From the NCBI GenBank assembly GCA_019912395.1, contig JAIOIH010000062.1, forward strand, positions 62,001-126,000: a stretch of 64,000 bases of DNA. Reading direction: 5' to 3'. Under the pieces are notes generated by a model, which saw nothing but the letters and a program-made list of their open reading frames with translations, was not told where the DNA came from and searched no databases. This DNA comes from Flavobacteriales bacterium. Its GTDB lineage: Bacteria; Bacteroidota; Bacteroidia; Flavobacteriales_F; PHOS-HE28. A program made the position numbers and the translations under genes. Shown here in pieces: positions 41,719 through 51,421 of the stretch (position 1 is its first letter; the number at the start of each line of letters is the position of its first letter).

Positions 41719-43989
41719 CTAGAACGGATAACCGATCGCGATATTGAAGACCATGTTGTCAAAGATCTTCGGCTTCAGGTCATCGAAGACCCAGCGGTCT
41801 CCTTTGGGCAATGCGGGATCACGCAACGGTGTGGCCAAGTCCAATCGCACCACGATCACTTGGGGGTCAAAACGCAATCCGAAGCCCGCGCCTAGGGCCA
41901 ATTCGTCCAAGGCAGTACTCCATCCGAATTTTGCACCGGGCCGTTGTGGATCATCATTGAACAGCCAGATGTTGCCCGCGTCCGCGAAGAGTGCGCCCTT
42001 GAAAAAGCCAGCGATGGTGAACCGGAATTCGGTATTCACCTCGAACTTGATGTCGCCCGTTTGATCGACCAGGGCATCATCATTCCGGACGGGCACATAG
42101 CTTCCCGGTCCCACGCTACGGGCACGGAAGGCGCGCAGGCTGTTGGTTCCACCGGAGTAGAATTGCTTCACATAGGGCAGTACCTCGGAATTGCCATAGG
42201 GAAGCCCCGCACTCACCAGCAGCCGTGTGGCCAGCATGTCCCCCTTCCTGCCCAATGGCTGATAGTATCGCAGTTCGGGCCGAAAGCGCACATACTGGGA
42301 AAAGACTTCACCCAAAAGCGTGTATCCCCCGTCCGGCCGGGGGCCACTGGCCCGCATGCCCATGGAAAGGAGATTGCCCGCTTCGTCCACTCCAAGGCTC
42401 ACCAACACCCAGCCCTGTAACGGTTTCCGCTGCTTGCTACTGATGGTGAAGGTGTAACCCGTCCCGATGATGAACTGCTGCTCGAAACTGCGTTGTATGG
42501 CCGGGTTCTCACTGAGGAAAGTGGTGAAATCATCCGATGAATAGTAGAGGTTGTTGTAGCTCACCTCGATCAGGCTCACTTCATGCCAGATGCGTTGGTT
42601 CTGTTTCCAATTGTAGTTCAAGGAAACAAGAAAGGACTTGAGCCCATAGAGGTTGATGCGGCGGAAGAGCCCATAGCCGAGATCGATACGCGTGATGGGC
42701 ACGGACGCCCGCGTAGTCCGCAGGAAATGAAAGGGAACGATGCGCGGGAACTGCAGGGAGATCTTTCCGCCAAATTCATATGCATTGGTCCCTTTCTGCG
42801 CTCCGGCCACTTGGGTCTCGAAATTTCCGTTCAGGTCCGCGCTGAAGGTTTCCGCCCCTCGGAACAGGTCGCGGTCCTTGAAGCCCACCCGCAGTCCCGG
42901 TCCCACAAAATTATTGCTTTTGGCCGTGGCGTTCAGCTCTGAAAAGAGCGACCAGCGCTTGTGCGGATAGAGCAGCACATCCGTCTTGAGGACGCCGGGG
43001 CTCACGTTGTCCTCCGTGAAGCGCACCTCCACGTTGCGAAAGACGCCATAGCTCTGCAGGTAGCGCGTGGTGTTATCCTCCTGTCGCTCCGAGTAGTGCT
43101 GCCCTTCCTTCAGGAACACGCCCCGCGTAATGGCCGAGGGGCGATAGTTGTTCAGGTAGTTGATGTAGTACAGGCTGTCCACCACGGTAGTGTCGTTCGG
43201 TGGCAACAGTGGATCCTGGTCTCCATGGACGTATATCTTTCCAAGCGTGTACTTCCGGAGTACTGCGGGGGCCGTTCCCGGTTTGATGCGCAAGGCAAGG
43301 TGGAGGCGGTGGTCTCCGACGCTGGTATCGGCGACGAATTCGAGATGATCCGCCTTCAGCTGGTACCAGCCGTGGTTCCGGACCTGCGAAACCACCCTGC
43401 TGCGCTCCGTGGTCAATTCACCAAGGTCATAGAGGTCACCGTTCTTGACCTGGGAATCGTCCTGTGTTCGTGCTATTTGGCGGTGCAGCTCATCCGAACT
43501 GTCGGCGTAGGTGATGGTGTGGATCCGGTAAGGTGTTCCGGCGGAAACGGTAAAGGTGACCTTGGCCTTTCGCCGTGTGCGGTCCACGGAGTAGTTGCTT
43601 TGCGCGTTGAAATAGCCATGGTTCACCAGCCGGTTGGCCATGGCCGCCGTGATGTCCGGCAAGGGCACGTCCGGGATAAGGACCGGTGCCGATCCGATCT
43701 TGTTGCGCAGGGTGTTCCCGAGGCCCTTCGGCTCCTTGGGTTCCTTGATCATGTTGTGCAAGGCAACCGTCGGGCGCATACCCAGCACGATGTTGTTCGG
43801 GTCGGGGCGTACCAATCCCTCCAGTTCACGGGTCAACGCCTTCTTGTTCTGCACCGGATCATCGGTCCAATTGATCGAAAAACCAGTGAACATCGGCTTT
43901 TCCTCGGTAGTGTGCTTCATGCCCGTGCACGAGGTCAGCAGCCCGATGGCGATCGGCAGGAAGATGCGCGCTGTGGATCCCCTGTCCAT
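41719..43989 (-). CDS. TamL: lipoprotein BamA/TamA-family outer-membrane beta-barrel
   Basis: The 756-residue protein begins with a lipobox (L-L-T-S-C, Cys21). POTRA-like modules follow ('TYADSSDELHRQIARTQDDS', 'LKEGQHYSERQEDNTTRYLQ', 'SYGVFRNVEVRFTEDN'), then a 16-strand-type Omp85 barrel with the loop motif 'YSGGTNSLRAFRARSVGPG' and the closing strand 'IFDNMVFNIAIGYPF' ending in Phe. A lipid-anchored TamA variant (TamL) is typical of Bacteroidota and works with TamB to insert outer-membrane proteins or move lipids. Its ATG overlaps the tamB stop by one base (TAATG), so the pair is translationally coupled. Confidence 0.93.
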   Translation of the reverse strand: MDRGSTARIFLPIAIGLLTSCTGMKHTTEEKPMFTGFSINWTDDPVQNKKALTRELEGLVRPDPNNIVLGMRPTVALHNMIKEPKEPKGLGNTLRNKIGSAPVLIPDVPLPDITAAMANRLVNHGYFNAQSNYSVDRTRRKAKVTFTVSAGTPYRIHTITYADSSDELHRQIARTQDDSQVKNGDLYDLGELTTERSRVVSQVRNHGWYQLKADHLEFVADTSVGDHRLHLALRIKPGTAPAVLRKYTLGKIYVHGDQDPLLPPNDTTVVDSLYYINYLNNYRPSAITRGVFLKEGQHYSERQEDNTTRYLQSYGVFRNVEVRFTEDNVSPGVLKTDVLLYPHKRWSLFSELNATAKSNNFVGPGLRVGFKDRDLFRGAETFSADLNGNFETQVAGAQKGTNAYEFGGKISLQFPRIVPFHFLRTTRASVPITRIDLGYGLFRRINLYGLKSFLVSLNYNWKQNQRIWHEVSLIEVSYNNLYYSSDDFTTFLSENPAIQRSFEQQFIIGTGYTFTISSKQRKPLQGWVLVSLGVDEAGNLLSMGMRASGPRPDGGYTLLGEVFSQYVRFRPELRYYQPLGRKGDMLATRLLVSAGLPYGNSEVLPYVKQFYSGGTNSLRAFRARSVGPGSYVPVRNDDALVDQTGDIKFEVNTEFRFTIAGFFKGALFADAGNIWLFNDDPQRPGAKFGWSTALDELALGAGFGLRFDPQVIVVRLDLATPLRDPALPKGDRWVFDDLKPKIFDNMVFNIAIGYPF

Positions 43990-46900
43990 TATTCTTCACC
44001 GTTCGGCACTTTCGGAGGGCTGCTTTCGCGCGCGTCGCGTTGCTTGGCCTTGTCCGCCTCCTCCTGCTCCCTGCGCTTCTGTTCGGCCTCCCGGGCGGCA
44101 GTGCGTGCGCGCTCGTTCTCCTCGAATTCCTTCGTGTACTGGATCGCCACCCCGCTATCGATGATGTCCCCGTCGTAGAGGTCGAAGGCGTTCTCGTAGA
44201 AACCGCGCAACCGGTACTTCCCTTCAGGCGTCAATTTGTAATAGACCACATACTGCGCGTTCCGCGTGTTCGAGATATTGCCGGCCTGCTCGTTCTGCTC
44301 ATCCACCCCTACGGAGCCACCCACCTCAAAGCTGAGCCTGTCGTGCAGGAAGCTCTTGCTCACCTTGTAGTCCACCGAGGTGCGTTGGTAGGTGGAATTG
44401 CCCTCGGCCTGATCCACGGTACTCACCCCGAGCGAGATGTCCACACCTTTCACGTACTTGCCCGTTAGCTTGTTCATCTGGTCCGTGAGTATGCCGTTCA
44501 CGGAATTGCGTGCTGCAGAGGAGACCAATCCGCTGGAGGCGGCTGTTTCCGCGTTCTCCTCAGGAATGAACGCATTGGTGACCAGCAAACCGAAGACCTG
44601 CCGGTTCCGATCATCCACATGCCCTTTCTGCGACAGTTGATCCAGCCGTGCAGCCACCATGGGATAGCTGTTCCTGTACTGCCGGTCCAGATCGATCCCG
44701 AAGTCGATGGCCGGTCTTTCGATGCTTCCATCCACGCTGATGATCACGGAGAATGGCAGGCGCTGCTGCAGTCGGTTCTGTTGTTCCTGCGATAAGGCCG
44801 AGCTGCCGGCCACCAAACCATAGGGCGCAGCTTCCGCCGTATAGCGCGCCTTGATGTCGAGCTTTGCATTGAGCGGATCGCCGTTCCAAGTGACAGCACT
44901 GCCCTTCACCAGGTCGAAGCGTTTTTTCACCATCCCGTAGAACTCGAGGGTATAGCCGCCGTCCTCCACCACGAATGGCCCCGACAACGTCATGTCCCCC
45001 TTGGAATTGTAAGTAAAGTAGAGGTCACCCGTTCCGCTGAAACTTGCCGCATCGCCAGTAGTGGGGTCCAGCACCACGCTGAACTTCGCCGTATGGTCCA
45101 CCAATAGGTGAAGGTCCAGCTCGAAGCCCTTGAGCTTGGCCTTGAGGGAATCCTGAAGGACCTGGCCGTCCGAGGCCACGCCGACGCTATCCGATGGGGT
45201 CTCCCCGTTGGTGAACACCACAATGCCCTCGTGGCTCACCATTTTCACTTCGCTTCCCGGCAGGACGATGGAGAAATCGGTCCCGTTGAGCACATGGATC
45301 TCGCCCTGCAGCTTCGGCAGGTTCGCTGTTCCGGTTATGGTGAGGTCCAAGCCAGCCAGCACATCGCCATAGAAAAGTTCGTTGTCCCCGCGCACGCTGT
45401 TCACCAATTGGAAACCATCAGTGCGGAGCGAAAGGTCCAACCGAGGGTCCGAAAGATCCCTGGTACTGATATCGCCGTTCAAACTGAATGCATTTCCGAG
45501 GCTGTCCTTCAGCGTGAATTTTCTCAGGTGGATCCCCGCATCGTCAAAGGTGATGCGTTCCTTTTCCAGCTTGAAGAGACTTCGCGTCGCAAGCAGGCCA
45601 ATGCGGGTATTGACGAAGGTGAGGTCGCCGTTCAAAGCGGGCTTTCCCCGTACCATGTCAAACTTGGTCGTTCCATTCAGCCCGCCTGCGAGTTCGTACA
45701 GGAAACCCTTGAAAATGGGACGGAAGACATTGAGCTCCGTGAATCCTATCTCAGCCTGCGCATGTATCTCCGGGGAACTTCCGGAAGCATCCACCGTGGC
45801 TGTTCCATCCAACGCGTTCGCTCCGTTCTTCAGTTTCAGCGAAGCGGTGTACTGCGCCTCCTGTATCTCCTGAGCCTTTACGTTGAGATCACCCAGCGCA
45901 GTGCCCATAAGCTGGAGCGAGGCGATGGTCAAGTCGGCATCCAAACCGGCGTTCCCATCCGTGGGCAGGTCCACATGGCCGGTAAGCTCACCGGCAACAA
46001 AGGGCACGGAATCCTGCGAGGTCACGAAGTTCAACAGCGTACCGAACTGGAATTGCTCCAGATCGATGCGCGTGGCGTTCTCACGGGTGAATATCCGTAG
46101 CCGTTGCGGCCCGCTGCGGAGCATAAAGTTCTCCGCGACGAGCCCGTGTTCGGTAAAATGCAACTTGTTCGCCGGGTCTGCAGACCATGGATCACTGTTC
46201 AGCACAAGACCTTTCGGCTCAACGTGAAGGGTGGAACCCTGTGCGTCTCGCTCCAAGGCCATCGTAACCACATAGCTGGGTGGGAACTCCCCGTTCTGCA
46301 CGCGCAAGTGGCTTACCAAAGCGTCTTCCTCGGCCGTGTTCGTCAGCGTAAGGCCGAAGATTCCGAGGGAATCGCGGGTGATGCTCCGGATCGCCAGCCT
46401 TGAATCGAGATCGCTTCCCTTTGCATGCACATCCAGCGTGAGCTGCTCCACCAATACGCTGTCGTAGTTCAGCTCCGGAATATCGATGTTCAACGTGAGC
46501 ACATCCGCATCACTGTCGTAATGCCCTTTGAAATTATCGAGATGGATGGCATGGAGCTTTGGAACAACAAGACCGGTAAGCCAATCGCTGTTCGGCAGCG
46601 TGATGGCCAGGTCCATGAACGTGCCTGGAACAGGACTGAAATTGGGATCGGGCTTGAAGTAATTGGCCAATTTCCCCTTCGCTTTCGTCAGCATACTGTC
46701 CATGGCCACGTTGGTGCGGAAATTCACGGTGAGGCCGTCGCTGTCCAGGTCCAAGGCCGTGCTATCCTCGCCCAAGCGCGCCATTAGCATGAACCGCTCG
46801 AACTGGAACGCTTGTTCCGCATTGAATAGCCGAAGTCGATCTGCAGTGAGCGCGATGGTTCCGTTGCTCGCTGTATCCAGTGCAACCTCACCCTGGAACG

Positions 46901-49169
46901 CACCTTCCGCATCCAGCCTGTACGCCGTGAGGCCCAGGCCATCCATCTGAAGCCGGTCGAAATCCAAGTTCATCCTCATGGCCCAGCTATCAGCCTTCTC
47001 CGGCCATTTGCCACGGGCATCCAATGCCATCTTCACAGGAACTGCATCGGTGGAGAGTTGAACGAACAAAGAATCGCCCTGCACCTCGCCGTTCAGCCTC
47101 AAACTGGAAAGATCAATACCGCTGAAGCGTAGCTGGGATGGCACCAAGGTGAGCGTTGCGGTGCGCGAGGAAAGGTTCAGGTCCTTGGCATCCGCTGTCA
47201 TCTGAAGGCTGACGATGCCGACCGCGGTATCACCGGTGAACCGACTGACGGCAAACCGATCCACGCTCAAGTTGGCCGCGAAATTGTCAGGAAGCTTTTC
47301 CTTCCAGCCCGAAACCTCCGCAGTCCCCGCAACATGTCCCACATCGCTGTCCACGTTCAAGCGCGCCTGCATCCTTCCATCGCGACCCTTCGCATGCACT
47401 GAGGCGGTGAGCCTACGGGGCGTCACCGCGCCGTCAGGAACGAACCCCTGCATCACCTGCCTGAAGCCCTTACCCAACGTGAATTCATTGAGGTTCACTT
47501 CCAGATCGGTGCGTGGCCATTGATCCATCCGGCTCACCCGCCCGGCCAAGTGGATCGCCGACCCGGCATTGCCGGTCACGTCCATCCGCACCGTGTCCAG
47601 TTGCACCATGGAGCCGGAGATGTCCACCTTCACATCCCATTGCTCCTTCGTGCCCTCCCGGATGTACTTCCCCGCACCGAACTCCGCCAGCAACGGACGC
47701 AGGAGGACCGGGTCCAATGTGGATCGAAGATCCACCACTATGGGCACATGGTCCGGTTCGCGATAGAAAGCTGTCAGATCTTCCGGGGTTGCCACGGCGT
47801 TGAACACTATCCTGTTCCCGGCCACCTCCACTCGCCCGTTCTCCAGGGCGAGCCGCTGCGGAATGGCATCCAGTTCCACGGCCAAGGAAACGCGTTTGCT
47901 TTCCGGACCAAGTTGCAAGTCCACATCCAATTTCCCTGCATGAAGCCGTTCGTTGTTCAATACCAGTTCCTCAATGCCCAAGCCGAGGTTCCGAAGTACC
48001 ATGCACTCCGGATCGAACAGCTTCTCAGGCTCCGCGATGGTTTCGGTATACATCGCCAATTGCCCGTCCGAGATCTCCACCGAGCGTGCGGTCACATCCC
48101 AATCGCGCACATAAAATCGGAACCCGTCATTTTCCCCGAGCCAAGGCGGGGCCACGTGCACGGTATCCTCCACATCCGCACGCCTTGGCGAGCGCATGCC
48201 GAGGACGGGGGAACCAAGCTCGATCTTCCTGAATGCCACCTGCTGCTTGGACAGGTCCATCCGGTCCGCCTTCAAGTTCGCACGGGGTAATTGAAGCCAT
48301 AGACTATCTCCTTTCGCCTCATCCTTCATGGTGAAGGCGATGTGTTCAAGGTTCAATGCATTGAACCGGATGTCCATCCCGGCCAAGGGATTTTCGAGCT
48401 GTGGATAGCTATCCGGCCTTGGCGGACCGGAAGCCATGCGCAGATCAACGCGGGTGTCCCGCAGATCCAGATCATCCACATGGAACCGCATGGCTGTGGG
48501 ATCGAACGCATCGAAGTCCACCGCAAGTGAACCGAGCCGGAGCGCCAGTTGCAATTGTGAAGGTTGCAGGTCCAGGTCCGCGTGGATGCGTTCCAAGGAA
48601 ACGGAACCGATGGTAAAGTCCCACCCTCCCGTGGTATCGACGGGTTCCTGCACGGCATTGGCATCACCTTGGAGCGCAGTAAGGATATGATCGAAGTTGA
48701 ACACGCCATCGCGAGCCTGCGTTACCGAGGCACGCACATCAGCGAGGTCCACGGAACTGAGCGAGATGCGCTTGTGCAACAGTGCAGTAAGGCTGGCGTG
48801 CGTCTTCAGTGCTCCGGCATAGAGCAGTGTATCGCCATTCTGCTGGTGGAACAGCACACCTTCCAAGCTCACGCCCATGGGAAAGCGCAGTGCCAAATGC
48901 TCCAATTGTACCGGTGTACCGATCTTTTCCTCCAGAAAGGCCACTGCCCTGGTTCGAAGGAAGTTCTGCACCGGAGGGAGGTAGATGAGCACTGCAGCGA
49001 GCGCTAGAAGAAGGAATGGCAGGAGTATCAGCCACGCAATTACCCTCGCGATACGGTGCCTTAACGAGAGCCAACGGGGTCGGTCGATCCGGGCCAGGTT
49101 ATTTTTGGATGCTTTGGACAGGGTGCGTGAATGTAGGCGGGTGGGGTAAAATGCTCGAACAAAGATCAA
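43989..49169 (-). CDS. tamB: TamB (DUF490) translocation and assembly module protein
   Basis: About 1,725 residues: one N-terminal membrane anchor ('VIAWLILLPFLLLALAAVLI'), a very long beta-taco body, and the C-terminal DUF490 domain ('GDMTLSGPFVVEDGGYTLEF', 'LPFSVIISVDGSIERPAIDF'), then a charged tail. It bridges inner and outer membranes and partners with TamL, whose start overlaps its stop. The start is uncertain: no ATG precedes the anchor. TTG codons at 49232 and 49169 and a GTG at 49211 are possible. I take 49169 as the nearest conventional codon, but a CTG at 49121 would give a tidier Lys-rich N-terminus (SKASKNNLARIDRPRW) and has a promoter-like box just upstream. Confidence 0.9.
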   Translation of the reverse strand: MIFVRAFYPTRLHSRTLSKASKNNLARIDRPRWLSLRHRIARVIAWLILLPFLLLALAAVLIYLPPVQNFLRTRAVAFLEEKIGTPVQLEHLALRFPMGVSLEGVLFHQQNGDTLLYAGALKTHASLTALLHKRISLSSVDLADVRASVTQARDGVFNFDHILTALQGDANAVQEPVDTTGGWDFTIGSVSLERIHADLDLQPSQLQLALRLGSLAVDFDAFDPTAMRFHVDDLDLRDTRVDLRMASGPPRPDSYPQLENPLAGMDIRFNALNLEHIAFTMKDEAKGDSLWLQLPRANLKADRMDLSKQQVAFRKIELGSPVLGMRSPRRADVEDTVHVAPPWLGENDGFRFYVRDWDVTARSVEISDGQLAMYTETIAEPEKLFDPECMVLRNLGLGIEELVLNNERLHAGKLDVDLQLGPESKRVSLAVELDAIPQRLALENGRVEVAGNRIVFNAVATPEDLTAFYREPDHVPIVVDLRSTLDPVLLRPLLAEFGAGKYIREGTKEQWDVKVDISGSMVQLDTVRMDVTGNAGSAIHLAGRVSRMDQWPRTDLEVNLNEFTLGKGFRQVMQGFVPDGAVTPRRLTASVHAKGRDGRMQARLNVDSDVGHVAGTAEVSGWKEKLPDNFAANLSVDRFAVSRFTGDTAVGIVSLQMTADAKDLNLSSRTATLTLVPSQLRFSGIDLSSLRLNGEVQGDSLFVQLSTDAVPVKMALDARGKWPEKADSWAMRMNLDFDRLQMDGLGLTAYRLDAEGAFQGEVALDTASNGTIALTADRLRLFNAEQAFQFERFMLMARLGEDSTALDLDSDGLTVNFRTNVAMDSMLTKAKGKLANYFKPDPNFSPVPGTFMDLAITLPNSDWLTGLVVPKLHAIHLDNFKGHYDSDADVLTLNIDIPELNYDSVLVEQLTLDVHAKGSDLDSRLAIRSITRDSLGIFGLTLTNTAEEDALVSHLRVQNGEFPPSYVVTMALERDAQGSTLHVEPKGLVLNSDPWSADPANKLHFTEHGLVAENFMLRSGPQRLRIFTRENATRIDLEQFQFGTLLNFVTSQDSVPFVAGELTGHVDLPTDGNAGLDADLTIASLQLMGTALGDLNVKAQEIQEAQYTASLKLKNGANALDGTATVDASGSSPEIHAQAEIGFTELNVFRPIFKGFLYELAGGLNGTTKFDMVRGKPALNGDLTFVNTRIGLLATRSLFKLEKERITFDDAGIHLRKFTLKDSLGNAFSLNGDISTRDLSDPRLDLSLRTDGFQLVNSVRGDNELFYGDVLAGLDLTITGTANLPKLQGEIHVLNGTDFSIVLPGSEVKMVSHEGIVVFTNGETPSDSVGVASDGQVLQDSLKAKLKGFELDLHLLVDHTAKFSVVLDPTTGDAASFSGTGDLYFTYNSKGDMTLSGPFVVEDGGYTLEFYGMVKKRFDLVKGSAVTWNGDPLNAKLDIKARYTAEAAPYGLVAGSSALSQEQQNRLQQRLPFSVIISVDGSIERPAIDFGIDLDRQYRNSYPMVAARLDQLSQKGHVDDRNRQVFGLLVTNAFIPEENAETAASSGLVSSAARNSVNGILTDQMNKLTGKYVKGVDISLGVSTVDQAEGNSTYQRTSVDYKVSKSFLHDRLSFEVGGSVGVDEQNEQAGNISNTRNAQYVVYYKLTPEGKYRLRGFYENAFDLYDGDIIDSGVAIQYTKEFEENERARTAAREAEQKRREQEEADKAKQRDARESSPPKVPNGEE
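49128..49135 (-). promoter_or_regulatory. Candidate -7 box for tamB if translation begins at CTG 49121
   Basis: Minus-strand TACATTCA (TAnnTTTG with two changes) ends 6 nt before CTG (first base 49121), the last possible start before the membrane anchor. Confidence 0.2.
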
Positions 49170-49221
49170 GCCCCATCGTTCATTCCCGACGCATTTCCCT
49201 TGCGTTTCCACCTGCGGGAAA

Positions 49222-49229
49222 GACCTTTG
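49222..49229 (+). promoter_or_regulatory. Candidate -7 box before the 49237 gene
   Basis: GACCTTTG followed by C ends 7 nt before the ATG at 49237. It lies inside the longest possible tamB reading frame on the other strand. Confidence 0.35.
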
Positions 49230-49236
49230 CAACCGG

Positions 49237-49812
49237 ATGCATGCAATTGAACCCTACTTCAACTGGCGTCACCTCTACACAGCGGAGGAGGATGCACGTT
49301 CCCCGTTCCATGGCACCGAGCACAGCGAATTCGAGTTTACACACGCGGTGTACGACCATGCGTTGCACCCGCAGTGGGAGGCCTTCGGAAGCAGCACCCT
49401 CTACCTCAAGATCCTCTTCGCCGACTACGACGAAGGGTTCGTGATCATCGAGTTCATCGGCGAGTGGAATGACCTGCTGCACAACGACATCATGTACCTT
49501 AAGCGGGATGTGATCGAACCGCTGATTGCGGAAGGGATCAACAAGTTCATGCTGATCGGGGAGAACGTCCTCAACTTCCATTCCGGGGAAGAGGACTACT
49601 ATTCGGAATGGTTCGAGGAGGCCATGGATGCGGACGGCTGGATCGCGTTGATCAACTTCCTGCCACATGTGCGCGAAGACCTCCGATCGGCCGATCTGGA
49701 CCAGTATCTCGTGTTCGGCGGCAAATTGGACGAGATGGGATGGCGCACCATGGAACCCGACGAGCTTCTTGCGCGGGTGGCCGCCCACGTAACGAAGCGG
49801 ATCGGGCAGTGA
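49237..49812 (+). CDS. Conserved cytoplasmic protein of unknown function (191 aa)
   Basis: The acidic, Trp- and Phe-rich protein opens MHAIEPYFNWRHLYTAEEDA and contains 'TLYLKILFADYDEGFVIIEF', 'KRDVIEPLIAEGINKFMLIG' and 'DADGWIALINFLPHVREDL'. It has no signal or membrane segment. The sequence looks like a conserved Bacteroidota protein I have seen only as hypothetical; I cannot name a domain. A GACCTTTG box 7 nt upstream suggests a transcript with almost no leader. It is divergent from tamB with essentially no gap. Confidence 0.75.
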   Translation: MHAIEPYFNWRHLYTAEEDARSPFHGTEHSEFEFTHAVYDHALHPQWEAFGSSTLYLKILFADYDEGFVIIEFIGEWNDLLHNDIMYLKRDVIEPLIAEGINKFMLIGENVLNFHSGEEDYYSEWFEEAMDADGWIALINFLPHVREDLRSADLDQYLVFGGKLDEMGWRTMEPDELLARVAAHVTKRIGQ

Positions 49813-50088
49813 GGGTTGACCATTTCGTATAAGGGACCTCAAAGGACCTTGGACGAATGGCCCAAACGCTAGTCGTTGGGTCATCCAAGCCCGAAAAATG
49901 GGAGATTTCCTCAGGAAACTGATCGTGGAGCACCGCCGGATGACAGAATGAGAACGCGTGCCCGACCGCGCTTTCGTGTAGCCGCTTCGGGCTGCTCCGC
50001 CAAAGCGCGACGGCACGCGGAGCAAGGAGGATCTGCACGAAGGTCCGATGACCCCGGAGGAAGGTTCCTCGTGATGTGCACAGGCCTG
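49813..50088. other. 276-bp gap with an inverted repeat
   Basis: CGCGCTTT and AAAGCGCG (near 49969 and 50003) form a perfect 8-bp inverted repeat around GTAGCCGCTTCGG. That core resembles the palindromic unit at 24112-24140. No gene is visible. The position between convergent genes would suit a terminator. Confidence 0.4.
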
Positions 50089-51246
50089 TCAGGACGCTTC
50101 CCCGGCCCTGAGATCGGAGAGGTAGCTATTGACATAATTCTCCCAGGACATGGCCTTCGTTGCCTCGTGGGCTGCAATGGCTTTTTCGGTCCATGCCCGC
50201 TCGTCCTGGAAGAGCGTTGTGATGGCTTGCGCCAGGTCATGAGGGCGAGTGGAACCGAGCGCATGTCCCACCTTGTTGATATCACCGAAGGTGCGTGCAA
50301 ATTCACCGTACGGGAAGATCACCACCGGTGTGTAGAGGAACAAGGCCTCACAAGAGGCGGAGAAAGCTGCCCATTTCGGGTTGGGGTTCACGAACAAGCG
50401 CGAACGTTCGAGTATGTCGAAATAAGTGCGTTTTTGGCCGGGGTTGCCCTTGTCCAGGTAACCGTGGAACTTCATGTTCCGCGGCGCGGATGGCAGGTCC
50501 CGTCGATCCATGCCGATCACGTTGACCGTTAGTTCCGGCCGGTCCATGCCGTTAAGGATCTCCACGGCCTCGGCCAAGCGTTCCAATCCCTCCTTGTACT
50601 TCAGGCTCCCGATGAAGACCAGCTCATTGCCTTCCCACTTTCGCGCGAGCAGTACGTTCCGGTCCGCGTTCAGACGGTCCATGTTCACCACGTTGCCGTA
50701 GTATTTCACTTTGCTCCCATGCACCCTTCTCAAGCTCGTGGCCAGGTCCGGGAACAGAGCAATGATGAGCGCGGCTTCCTTGAGGTTCCTGCGTTCCTCA
50801 ATAATGGTGGGTTTTTCCAGACTATCCGGCTTCCGCTCATCAAAATAGGCAATGTGCTGCTCGAAGGTTTGATCACAGAACAAGGTGTAGGGCCTATTAT
50901 TCCCGGTGGCGAAGGAAAAGGTCATGAACACGCAGTGCCCTTCCGGATACCGCCGCAAGGCACGTTGTATCTTGGCATTCACCACGTGCCGGTTCATTCT
51001 GCTGCGGATATAAGTGAACCGGGTCTGCCTGCCGACGAGCCGGCAGAAAACCTTCCAAGGCACATCAAAAAGCAATTGCACAAAGCGTGAAGGAGCGATA
51101 TTCACATGATGAACCCGATGGCCACGCTGCTCCAACGTGCGCGTAAAGAAGAACGGCATGTTGGACCAGGTGCTCGGCTTGCGCGAATCCCCAATGGAGA
51201 ACACGATGAACTCAGGAATCACGGGATCATTGATCTTGGAACTCAT
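50089..51246 (-). CDS. GT-B fold glycosyltransferase (group 1-like)
   Basis: The 385-residue soluble protein has an N-terminal Rossmann half starting 'FIVFSIGDSRKPSTWSNMPF' and a C-terminal half with 'NELVFIGSLKYKEGLERLAE' (the 'f.G.l....Kg...l..A' donor-site pattern), 'NMKFHGYLDKG' and 'SRLFVNPNPKWAAFSASCEA'. The canonical Glu of E-x7-E is placed in 'CEALFLYTPVVIFPYGEF'. It resembles glycosyltransferases of LPS or capsule synthesis, but no such cluster is nearby, so donor and acceptor are unknown. Confidence 0.75.
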   Translation of the reverse strand: MSSKINDPVIPEFIVFSIGDSRKPSTWSNMPFFFTRTLEQRGHRVHHVNIAPSRFVQLLFDVPWKVFCRLVGRQTRFTYIRSRMNRHVVNAKIQRALRRYPEGHCVFMTFSFATGNNRPYTLFCDQTFEQHIAYFDERKPDSLEKPTIIEERRNLKEAALIIALFPDLATSLRRVHGSKVKYYGNVVNMDRLNADRNVLLARKWEGNELVFIGSLKYKEGLERLAEAVEILNGMDRPELTVNVIGMDRRDLPSAPRNMKFHGYLDKGNPGQKRTYFDILERSRLFVNPNPKWAAFSASCEALFLYTPVVIFPYGEFARTFGDINKVGHALGSTRPHDLAQAITTLFQDERAWTEKAIAAHEATKAMSWENYVNSYLSDLRAGEAS

Positions 51247-51421
51247 TCCCTATGCACGAACAGATACCAGTCCTTCCGGCAGAAAGGGGGACCTTGCGGT
51301 ATGTACAGGGCTGGTACGCACCCGAATGCGATCAATTTTCCGCCAAGGTAATATTACCAAGTACGGTCCGCTTCACGGGGAAGTGAAGCCCTGACCCCGT
51401 GACCAGGGGTTGTGGAGCACA

